Shown one piece after another: positions 58,302-64,000 of a stretch of DNA of 64,000 bases. Source of the stretch: Amycolatopsis sp. (GTDB lineage Bacteria; Actinomycetota; Actinomycetes; Mycobacteriales; Pseudonocardiaceae); assembly GCF_025464955.1 (NCBI RefSeq), contig NZ_JAODNM010000064.1, forward strand, positions 32,921 to 96,920, in the 5' to 3' direction. The notes beneath the pieces are model-generated. The model was given only the letters and a program-made list of their open reading frames with translations, was not told the origin of the DNA and did not search any database. Both the position numbers and the translations under genes were made by a program. Each line of letters opens with the position of its first letter. Positions within the stretch are counted from its first letter, which is position 1.

Positions 58302-58600
58302 CTCGGCCCGCGGCCTTCGCTGACGATCTCGGCCAACGGCGTGCCCTCGGCCGCCACCCGACCGGCGCGGGCGACCGCCTCCGGATCCGGCCGGACCCGT
58401 GCGCCCGGCGACTTGAACAGCAGCCCCGCCCGCTCGAGCCGCTCGCGGGTGCGCGCGGCGGACGCCCCGGCGAGTTCCGGGTTCGTGGCCGCGTCCAGCA
58501 CCTGAGTCAGGTATTCGTTCATGCTCATCCCCTCGCGCTTGGCGATCTGTTGGACTCTCTCAATCAGTTCACGGGGTGCTCGCCAAGTAACCTGCGTCAT
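58298..58600 (-). CDS. Ribbon-helix-helix antitoxin of the PIN toxin
   Basis: A 100-residue protein. The N-terminal ribbon-helix-helix (TQVTWRAPRELIERVQQIAK, then GMSMNEYLTQVL) should bind the operon promoter; the C-terminal tail (residues ~65-100) should wrap the toxin. It precedes the PIN gene with a GTGA overlap. An AT-richer stretch with ATGCATTCATGC just upstream is a candidate operator. Confidence 0.88.
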   Translation of the reverse strand: MTQVTWRAPRELIERVQQIAKREGMSMNEYLTQVLDAATNPELAGASAARTRERLERAGLLFKSPGARVRPDPEAVARAGRVAAEGTPLAEIVSEGRGPR

Positions 58601-58604
58601 GCAT

Positions 58605-58624
58605 TCATGCTAGCAGGCATGCAG
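58605..58624. promoter_or_regulatory. Palindromic operator candidate of the toxin-antitoxin pair
   Basis: TTCATGCTAGCAGGCATGCA contains repeated CATGC and GCATG half-sites around a CTAG centre, just upstream of the antitoxin start. Type II antitoxins with ribbon-helix-helix domains usually bind such sites for autoregulation. Confidence 0.45.
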
Positions 58625-58652
58625 CCATGGAGTGCGAGGCCTGCCCAGAGAC

Positions 58653-58703
58653 CCCTCAGGGCCACCCCTGTGGCGTTGGACGCAACGAGGGTGGCCCTGA
58701 GGG
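58653..58703. terminator. 15-bp-arm palindrome, terminator after sugC
   Basis: CCCTCAGGGCCACCC and GGGTGGCCCTGAGGG pair perfectly over 15 bp, with a 21-base loop that itself holds GTTG/CAAC. It lies 24 bp beyond the sugC stop and is likely the end of the trehalose operon mRNA. It is unrelated to the two other palindrome families here. Confidence 0.85.
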
Positions 58704-58727
58704 AACTTCCGTGACCAGCTGCTCCGG

Positions 58728-59909
58728 TTACCCCGAGTAGGTCAGGTTTCGGCCGTTGGCCGGGTCGAAAACCTGCACCTTGTCGCCGTCGAACCAGACG
58801 TCGAGCGAGACACCTTCAGCAGCCCGCGACTCCGCCGAAAGGCGTGTCACGATCTGCGATCCGCCACCCGGGACATCCGCGGAGCCGCTGTCGGCGGCCA
58901 GTTCCGCCAGCTCGTCCGTCGTCGCCAGCTCGCCTTCGACGACGAAGTGCGCGTACTTCTCCGAGCCCATCGACTCCAGGACGTCGACCTGCGCGGAGAA
59001 CGTCGCGCCGCCGCGCTTCTGCGCCTCGTCGAGCAGCGCGGCGTCCTCGAAGTGCTCCGGACGCACGCCGGCGATGATGTCGCGCGGTGCGTTCGCCGCC
59101 TCGACCAGCCGCCGCACGCGGTCGCTCAGCGCGACCGTGCCCAACGCGCTGCGCAGGCTGCCGTTCTCCAGCGTGCCCGGGACGAAGTTCATCGACGGCG
59201 AGCCGATGAACCCGGCCACGAACAGGTTCGCCGGGTTGTCGTAAAGGAACTGCGGCGAACCGATCTGCTGCACGAAACCGCCGCGCAGCACGACGACCCG
59301 GTCGCCCAGCGTCATCGCCTCCGTCTGGTCGTGCGTGACGTACAACGTCGTCGTGCCGAGCTGCTTCTGAATCTTCGACACCGACGTCCGCATCTGCCCG
59401 CGCAGCTTCGCGTCCAGGTTGGACAGTGGTTCGTCCATCAGGAACGCGCTCGGGTTACGCACGATCGCGCGGCCCATCGCGACGCGCTGCCGCTGCCCAC
59501 CGGACAGGTTCGCCGGCCGGCGGTCGAGGTGCACGGTCAGGTCGAGGATCTTCGCGGCCTCATCGACCTTCGCGTTGACCGTCTTGTCGTCCACTTTGGC
59601 CAGTCGTAGCGGGAACGCCATGTTCTCGCGCACGGTCATGTGCGGATACAGCGCGTACGACTGGAACACCATCGCGATGTCCCGGTCCTTTGGCGCCTTC
59701 TCGTTGACCCGCTTGCCGTCGATCCGCAGCTCGCCCGAGGAGATGTCCTCCAACCCGGCGACCATGTTCAGCGTGGTCGACTTCCCGCAACCCGAAGGAC
59801 CCACGAGAATGATGAACTCGCCGTCGGAGATCGTGATGTCCACTTCGGACACCGCGAGCGCGCCGTCGGGGTACTTCTTGCTCACCTTGTCGAGAACGAT
59901 TTCAGCCAT
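58728..59909 (-). CDS. sugC: Trehalose/sugar ABC transporter ATP-binding protein
   Basis: A 393-residue ATPase of the SugC/MsiK/UgpC group. Walker A is GPSGCGKST, the Q-loop MVFQSYALYPH, signature LSGGQRQRVAMG, Walker B FLMDEPLSNLD and the H-loop THDQTEAM. The C-terminal ~150 residues form the regulatory OB domain. It powers uptake through SugA and SugB. In Streptomyces MsiK serves several sugar systems; here the gene lies in a complete transporter operon. Confidence 0.92.
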   Translation of the reverse strand: MAEIVLDKVSKKYPDGALAVSEVDITISDGEFIILVGPSGCGKSTTLNMVAGLEDISSGELRIDGKRVNEKAPKDRDIAMVFQSYALYPHMTVRENMAFPLRLAKVDDKTVNAKVDEAAKILDLTVHLDRRPANLSGGQRQRVAMGRAIVRNPSAFLMDEPLSNLDAKLRGQMRTSVSKIQKQLGTTTLYVTHDQTEAMTLGDRVVVLRGGFVQQIGSPQFLYDNPANLFVAGFIGSPSMNFVPGTLENGSLRSALGTVALSDRVRRLVEAANAPRDIIAGVRPEHFEDAALLDEAQKRGGATFSAQVDVLESMGSEKYAHFVVEGELATTDELAELAADSGSADVPGGGSQIVTRLSAESRAAEGVSLDVWFDGDKVQVFDPANGRNLTYSG

Positions 59910-59912
59910 GCC

Positions 59913-60755
59913 CTACCCCTTCACCGCACCGGACGTCAGCCCCGCGACAATGCGGCGCTGGAAGAACAAGACGAACACGATGATCGGAATCGTGATGACC
60001 ACCGCGGCCGCGGAAACCTGACCTGTCGGGTCCTCGAACTGCGAAGACCCGGTGAAGAAGCTCAGCGCGGCGGGAACGGTACGCGAAGCGTCGGTCGACG
60101 TCAGCGAAATCGCGAACAGGAAGTCGTTCCAGCACAGGATGAACACCAGGATCGCCGTGGTGAAGACCCCCGGCGCGGCCAGCGGCGCGATCACCTTGCG
60201 GAACGCCTGAGCCGGGGTCGCGCCGTCCATTTTCGCGGCTTTCTCGAGCTCCCAGGGGATCTCGCGGAAGAACGCGGACAGCGTGTAGATCGACAACGGC
60301 AGCGCGAACGTGATGTAGGGCAGGATCAGCCCCGGCCACGTGTCGAACAGGCCCGTTTGCCGCTCGATGTTGAACAACGGCGTCACCAGCGAAACCTGCG
60401 GGAACATCGCGATCAGCAGCGACAACCCGACGAGCACCTGCTTGCCGGGGAAATCGAGCCGGGCGATGGCATACGCGGCCATCGTCCCGAGCCCCACCGC
60501 GATCACCGTGGCGATGACCGCGATCCCGATCGAGTTCAGCAGCGCGCGCAGGAACTCGTTGGTCTGGAAGATGTCCGCGTAGTTCTTCAGTGTCCACGAG
60601 CGCGGGATGAAATTGCCGTCGGTCAGCGTGTCCTTGGTCTTGAACGACAGCGAAAGAATCCACAGCACCGGCACCAGCGCGAACACCAGAACCACGATGT
60701 CAACGAGGCCCCATCTCACCTTGCGGCCGGCTGTGACCGCTCCACCCATCACCAT
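59913..60755 (-). CDS. sugB: Carbohydrate ABC transporter permease (SugB type)
   Basis: A 280-residue permease with six helices. The EAA motif that touches the ATPase is recognisable as [20 protein letters not shown]. It starts one base into the sugA stop (TGATG) and ends 3 bp before sugC. It belongs to the MalG family and forms the trehalose permease with SugA. Confidence 0.9.
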   Translation of the reverse strand: MVMGGAVTAGRKVRWGLVDIVVLVFALVPVLWILSLSFKTKDTLTDGNFIPRSWTLKNYADIFQTNEFLRALLNSIGIAVIATVIAVGLGTMAAYAIARLDFPGKQVLVGLSLLIAMFPQVSLVTPLFNIERQTGLFDTWPGLILPYITFALPLSIYTLSAFFREIPWELEKAAKMDGATPAQAFRKVIAPLAAPGVFTTAILVFILCWNDFLFAISLTSTDASRTVPAALSFFTGSSQFEDPTGQVSAAAVVITIPIIVFVLFFQRRIVAGLTSGAVKG

Positions 60756-61702
60756 CAGCGCTTACCCCCTGGATCCGAACCGGGCGCGGCGGCGCCGAAT
60801 ATCTTGATGAAGATGAACGCCAGTATCGCGACGGTGATGAAGATCAGCACCGCCATCGTCGACCCGATCCCGAGGTTCAGGCCTTTGACGAGGTTGTCGT
60901 AGGTCTGCATGGATACGGACGACGTATCTTGCGCGCCGTTGGTCAGCACGAAGATGTTGTCGAAGATCCGGAACGCGTCGAGCGTGCGGAACAGGAGCGC
61001 CACGAGGATCGCCGGTTTCATCACCGGGATCATCACCTTGGTGAACCGCTGCCACGCGTTCGCGCCGTCCATTGACGCCGCCTTGAGCAGATCGTCCGGC
61101 ACCAACGCGAGTCCGGCCATCAGCAGCAGGGCCATGAACGGTGTCGTCTTCCACACCTCGGCGCCGATGATGATCAGCAGCGACGGCACCTTTTCGGTCA
61201 GCAGCGCCGAGTTCGGCGCGATCAGGTCCGCCAGGTAGCCGGTTTTCGGGGTCCACGCGTAATACCACGAGAACGCCGCGACCACGGTGACGATGCCGTA
61301 CGGGATCAGGGCAACGGTCCGCACCACCCCACGGCCGATGATGGTCCGGTGCATCACCAGCGCCAGCGCCATCCCGAGGACGAATTCGACCGCGACCGAG
61401 ACAATGGTGATCCCCATCGTCGTCGCGAACGCCGTCCACCAATACGAGTTCGAGAGAACAGCGGCGTAGTTGGCGAAACCGATGAACTTCTGCTGTGCCG
61501 GGAAGCGCAGGTCGTAACGCTGCAGCGAAAGCCAGACCGAGTAGATGATCGGCCAGCCCGTCACCGCGATCATCACGATCGCGGCGGGGGCACACAGCAT
61601 CAGACCGAGCTTCCGCTCCGCCTTCTTTCCTTCACTGAGAAGCGGTTTGACCTTCTTCGCCCGCTTGGTTTCGGCCGGGGCTTCGGCGACGGCGTGACTC
61701 AC
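60755..61702 (-). CDS. sugA: Carbohydrate ABC transporter permease (SugA type)
   Basis: A 315-residue MalF-type permease. The EAA loop reads [20 protein letters not shown]. About six helices follow a cytoplasmic N-terminal tail ([19 protein letters not shown]). It overlaps the lpqY stop by four bases (ATGA type) and sugB by one, so all four genes form one transcript. Confidence 0.9.
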   Translation of the reverse strand: MSHAVAEAPAETKRAKKVKPLLSEGKKAERKLGLMLCAPAAIVMIAVTGWPIIYSVWLSLQRYDLRFPAQQKFIGFANYAAVLSNSYWWTAFATTMGITIVSVAVEFVLGMALALVMHRTIIGRGVVRTVALIPYGIVTVVAAFSWYYAWTPKTGYLADLIAPNSALLTEKVPSLLIIIGAEVWKTTPFMALLLMAGLALVPDDLLKAASMDGANAWQRFTKVMIPVMKPAILVALLFRTLDAFRIFDNIFVLTNGAQDTSSVSMQTYDNLVKGLNLGIGSTMAVLIFITVAILAFIFIKIFGAAAPGSDPGGKR

Positions 61703-63024
61703 GGGATCACCCCCTTGGAATCCAGTGCGTCGGTGAGCTGCTGGCGCAGTTTGTCCGTGGTGGCCCGCGGATCGATATCCTGTGGCGGCGAAAGGATTTT
61801 CGCCATCACCGTGGACGCGTTCTGGTATGCCGGGGTCAGCGGCCGGACGGCCGCGGTGGCCAAAGCGTCCAAAATGGTCTGACGCATCGGGTACGTCGAC
61901 GCCATGTTCGGGTTGTCGGCACTCACGGGCTTACTGGCGTCCAACGGCGTGTCGTCGTTGTAGACCGACTTGATCGTCGGCGGGACGCCGTCGTTGATCG
62001 CCGAGAAGCGCTGGTTGTCGGGACTGCGCAAGCACAACGCCGCTTGGTACGCCTCGGGCTTGTGCTGCGAATAGGAACTGACGGCGAGGTCGTAACCACC
62101 GATCGTGGTCTGCGCCGGCGTGCCCGGAACCACCGACGGATAGGTGGTCCACTTGAAGTGGGACAGGTCCGTCTTCTTGTCCTTGGCGTAAGCCGCGTAG
62201 ACGTACGGCCAGTTCAGCTCGAACGCTCCGCTCCCGCGCTCGAAGGCGAGCCGGACGTCGTCCTCCTTCGAGTTCGTCAGCGACGGGTCGGTGATCCCGG
62301 CGCTGGTGACCTGCTTGAGCAGGCTCAGCGCCTGGACCGCGCCGGCGTCCATCACCACGGACTTGCCGTCCTCGGACAGGATGTGCCCGCCCGCGGAGTC
62401 GACGAGCGTGTTGTAGACGACGACCAGGCCCTCGTACTGGGCGCCGGTGAACAGGATCTGGTACGGCTTACCGGCAGCCTTGAGCTGCTGGGACATCGCC
62501 ATCATCTCGTCCCAGGTCTTGGGCGGGGTCGGCGTGATGCGGTCGTCGTACCAGAGCAGCTGGATGTTGGTGTTCTTCGGTGCGGCGTAGAGCTTGCCGT
62601 CCCAGGTGGCCGTCTGCAGCGGGCCGGGCAGTACCCCCTGTGATGCCTCGGCCTTGTTCGCTCCGGTCCATTCGTCCGCCCAACCCGCCTCGGCGAATTC
62701 CGAGACCCAGGTGACGTCGAGGCCGAGGATGTCCATCGAATTGTCGCCGGCGGCGAGCCGACGGACCATCTGGACGCGCTGGTCGTCCGCTCCTCGGGGG
62801 AGCTTGTTGTAGACGATTTGGTACTTTCCCGCGGCCTGCGCGTTGCAGTTGTCGACAACGGTCTGAAAATGGTCTTCCGGCGCGTAGTACACGTTGATCT
62901 TCATCGGGCCGCTGTTCGAACCGCACGCTGTCAGCAGGCTCGCGGCCACCACACCGGCGCCGAGCAACGCGCCGATTCGGCCGGGCGACCGGCCTCTTCG
63001 CCTCGCGGTGATCGTTTTCCCCAT
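61699..63024 (-). CDS. lpqY: Trehalose-binding lipoprotein (LpqY type)
   Basis: A 441-residue solute-binding lipoprotein. The signal peptide ends in a lipobox, SLLTAC, with lipidated Cys near residue 34. The mature part follows mycobacterial LpqY by eye: MDILGLDVTWVSEFAEAGWA, LPGPLQTATWDGKLYAAP and AVRPLTPAYQ. LpqY-SugABC recycles trehalose released from cell-wall mycolates in mycobacteria; a bacterium without mycolates would use it for trehalose or related sugar uptake. The ATG at 63024 has GGAGAG upstream. It heads the operon. Confidence 0.88.
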   Translation of the reverse strand: MGKTITARRRGRSPGRIGALLGAGVVAASLLTACGSNSGPMKINVYYAPEDHFQTVVDNCNAQAAGKYQIVYNKLPRGADDQRVQMVRRLAAGDNSMDILGLDVTWVSEFAEAGWADEWTGANKAEASQGVLPGPLQTATWDGKLYAAPKNTNIQLLWYDDRITPTPPKTWDEMMAMSQQLKAAGKPYQILFTGAQYEGLVVVYNTLVDSAGGHILSEDGKSVVMDAGAVQALSLLKQVTSAGITDPSLTNSKEDDVRLAFERGSGAFELNWPYVYAAYAKDKKTDLSHFKWTTYPSVVPGTPAQTTIGGYDLAVSSYSQHKPEAYQAALCLRSPDNQRFSAINDGVPPTIKSVYNDDTPLDASKPVSADNPNMASTYPMRQTILDALATAAVRPLTPAYQNASTVMAKILSPPQDIDPRATTDKLRQQLTDALDSKGVIP

Positions 63025-63142
63025 TTAGTGCTCTCCTTGCCAGCACGCACACCGAGGTGTTCAGTGCCGACCGACACCGGTGCGCGAAAAGCACAACTCC
63101 GCGCCAGCACCCCGACGTGCTAGGTGTCGAACGGAGACGTTG

Positions 63143-63240
63143 GAGGCCCGTTCCGCCCGACTGGTGACCAGCAACCTAATCCTGGACGATCACGCCCCGC
63201 AAGCACTATCCGCAACGATTCAGACTATTACCCGCCAGAC
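63143..63240 (-). promoter_or_regulatory. Probable lpqY promoter with operator candidate
   Basis: The gap between lpqY and the next gene (63025-63278) shows, on the minus strand, TTGCGG, 18 bases, TAGGTT (-35/-10 type). CTGGTGACCAG (63161-63171) is a near-perfect palindrome just beyond the -10 and could be an operator for a sugar repressor. A short ACCCG/CGGGT hairpin lies further upstream. Nothing else is seen in the gap. Confidence 0.35.
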
Positions 63241-63278
63241 GGGTGTATCGCGGCGTACTTGTGACGCACATTCAGGGA

Positions 63279-63797
63279 TCATTGAGGGGTTGAGCGCATC
63301 ACGAGCTTCGAGAGCAGGTTCCGGCCCTTCTCCGCGCTCCGCGGCTGGCACAGGACGTCGTAACGGCCGGCGACGAGCTGGCTCGACGATGAGAAGTCCC
63401 TGCGGCCCTTCGACATGCTGTAGCCGATGGCGGAAAACACCAATCCGGCCACCACTCCGAGCACGAGCCCGACCAGGATCGGCGCCCAGGACACGACCTG
63501 GCTGTCGAAAAAGCTCAGCAGTACCCCGGCGAACAAGCCGAACCACGCGCCCGAACCGGCGCCCGTGCCCAGCACCCTGCCCCAGGACAGCCTGCCGAGT
63601 ACGCGCTCGACCAGCATCAGATCGACGCCGACGATGGTCACGTCCTCAACGGGGAACTCGTTTTCCGCGAGGTGTTCGACCGCGCGCTGCGCCTGCTCGT
63701 ACGTCCCGTACGAGCCGACCGGCCAGCCCGTCGGCGGCGTCGGCAACCGAGGCTGCCCGCCGGCCGGGCGCCCGCCACCAGAAAACGGACCACTCAC
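63279..63797 (-). CDS. General stress protein 17M-like membrane protein (Rv1234 type)
   Basis: A 172-residue protein with a GTG start at 63797. It has the stress-protein domain YGTYEQAQRAVEHLAENEFP, VEDVTIVGVDL, and two membrane helices (FGLFAGVLLSFF, APILVGLVLGVVAGLVFSAI). TATAAC lies about 8 bp before the start, so a leaderless mRNA is likely. From memory, Rv1234 lies just upstream of lpqY in M. tuberculosis, so the neighbourhood is conserved. The role is unknown. Confidence 0.85.
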   Translation of the reverse strand: MSGPFSGGGRPAGGQPRLPTPPTGWPVGSYGTYEQAQRAVEHLAENEFPVEDVTIVGVDLMLVERVLGRLSWGRVLGTGAGSGAWFGLFAGVLLSFFDSQVVSWAPILVGLVLGVVAGLVFSAIGYSMSKGRRDFSSSSQLVAGRYDVLCQPRSAEKGRNLLSKLVMRSTPQ

Positions 63798-63861
63798 GCT
63801 CTAGTTATAGCGCGGTTGGTCATTCACCGCGCGGCCAGCCGGTCAAGTTATCCCGGTCGGC

Positions 63862-64000
63862 TCAATTCCTGCTCTTGTACTCCTTGAGGAGTCCTCGACT
63901 AATGATGGTCTTCTGGATTTCGCTCGTTCCCTCACCGATGAGCAGGAACGGCGCCTCGCGCATCAGTCGCTCGATTTCGTACTCCTTCGAGTAGCCGTAG
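63862..64000 (-). CDS. Acyl-CoA dehydrogenase, C-terminal end (cut by window)
   Basis: The last ~45 residues of a minus-strand gene are visible: YGYSKEYEIERLMREAPFLL, then IGEGTSEIQKTIISRGLL and the end KEYKSRN. The EGTSEIQ block is the C-terminal signature of acyl-CoA dehydrogenases that contact the FAD of the partner subunit. The rest lies beyond 64000. It would oxidise an acyl-CoA in beta-oxidation or a related pathway. Confidence 0.92.
   Translation of the reverse strand, partial: YGYSKEYEIERLMREAPFLLIGEGTSEIQKTIISRGLLKEYKSRN

Noticed and set aside
1..64000. tRNA, rRNA, integrase, transposase or prophage genes
   Set aside because: None was recognised on either strand, so no attachment site or genomic island border is claimed.

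Overview
This window comes from a high-GC actinobacterium, most likely of the Pseudonocardiales (Amycolatopsis, Lentzea or Saccharothrix type). The signs are dense coding with many GTG and TTG starts, 4-base ATGA or GTGA gene overlaps, an Scr1-type XRE regulator with a DUF397 partner, a DUF3558 remnant, AdnAB instead of RecBCD, and a mycobacteria-like gene order. No rRNA, tRNA, CRISPR array, prophage or transposase gene was seen.

Layout. 1-5.8 kb: a truncated secreted lectin-like gene, then a minus-strand MoxR/DUF58/DUF4350/DUF4129 membrane operon. 6-9 kb: a zinc peptidase, a small membrane protein, a K+ channel and a DoxX-like protein. 9.2-15.7 kb: the AdnA/AdnB break-resection helicase-nuclease. 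15.8-19.6 kb: an alkyltransferase-like protein, a HemD-like protein, a WYL regulator, DUF3224 and an AlkZ-like protein. 19.8-25.8 kb: a nitrate assimilation operon (narK-nirB-nirD-nnaR-sirohydrochlorin chelatase) with a candidate GlnR box. 26-31.6 kb: a TIGR02569 protein, MoeZ, a DUF3152 protease, a hydrolase and a TetR. 31.7-32.1 kb: a gene graveyard (XRE/DUF3558). 32.1-36.5 kb: a hydrolase and AurF-type oxygenase divergent from a TetR, then DUF4873 and DUF418. 36.6-42.1 kb: DUF3107, a ferritin-like protein, RhlE helicase, a PQQ-like propeller protein and a hydrolase. 42.2-46.4 kb: a RecB-type nuclease, MarC, PHP and PH-domain proteins. 46.4-50.2 kb: a Nudix protein, acyl-CoA synthetase, DUF2332 and MaoC. 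50.3-53.3 kb: CorA with a structured leader, a phosphoesterase and a ParB-like protein. 53.4-58.6 kb: an MFS/TetR pair, XRE/DUF397, an iodotyrosine-deiodinase-like flavoprotein, PspC and a PIN toxin-antitoxin pair. 58.7-64 kb: the LpqY-SugABC trehalose transporter, a stress-protein homologue and an acyl-CoA dehydrogenase end.

The run of K+ channel, adnB, adnA, alkyltransferase-like gene, TIGR02569, moeZ, DUF3152, TetR, DUF3107, ferritin-like, rhlE and PQQ propeller recalls, from memory, the Mycobacterium tuberculosis Rv3200c-Rv3212 neighbourhood. Here it is interrupted by the nitrate operon and the AurF segment.

The most unusual content is non-coding. (i) Six copies of a 46-bp palindrome each sit within about 12 nt of a stop codon, or contain one. 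(ii) A second palindrome family includes a perfect 52-bp palindrome. (iii) Two related elements of about 360-380 bp show nested mirror symmetry: outer TTTTGTACAAAA ends, middle 24-bp arms, and inner opposed clusters of GTGGGACTCGCC. (iv) The corA leader holds a 23-codon proline-rich leader ORF overlapping a predicted three-way junction and followed by a strong hairpin, which looks like a translation-sensing attenuator. All functional claims for these are inference from sequence.
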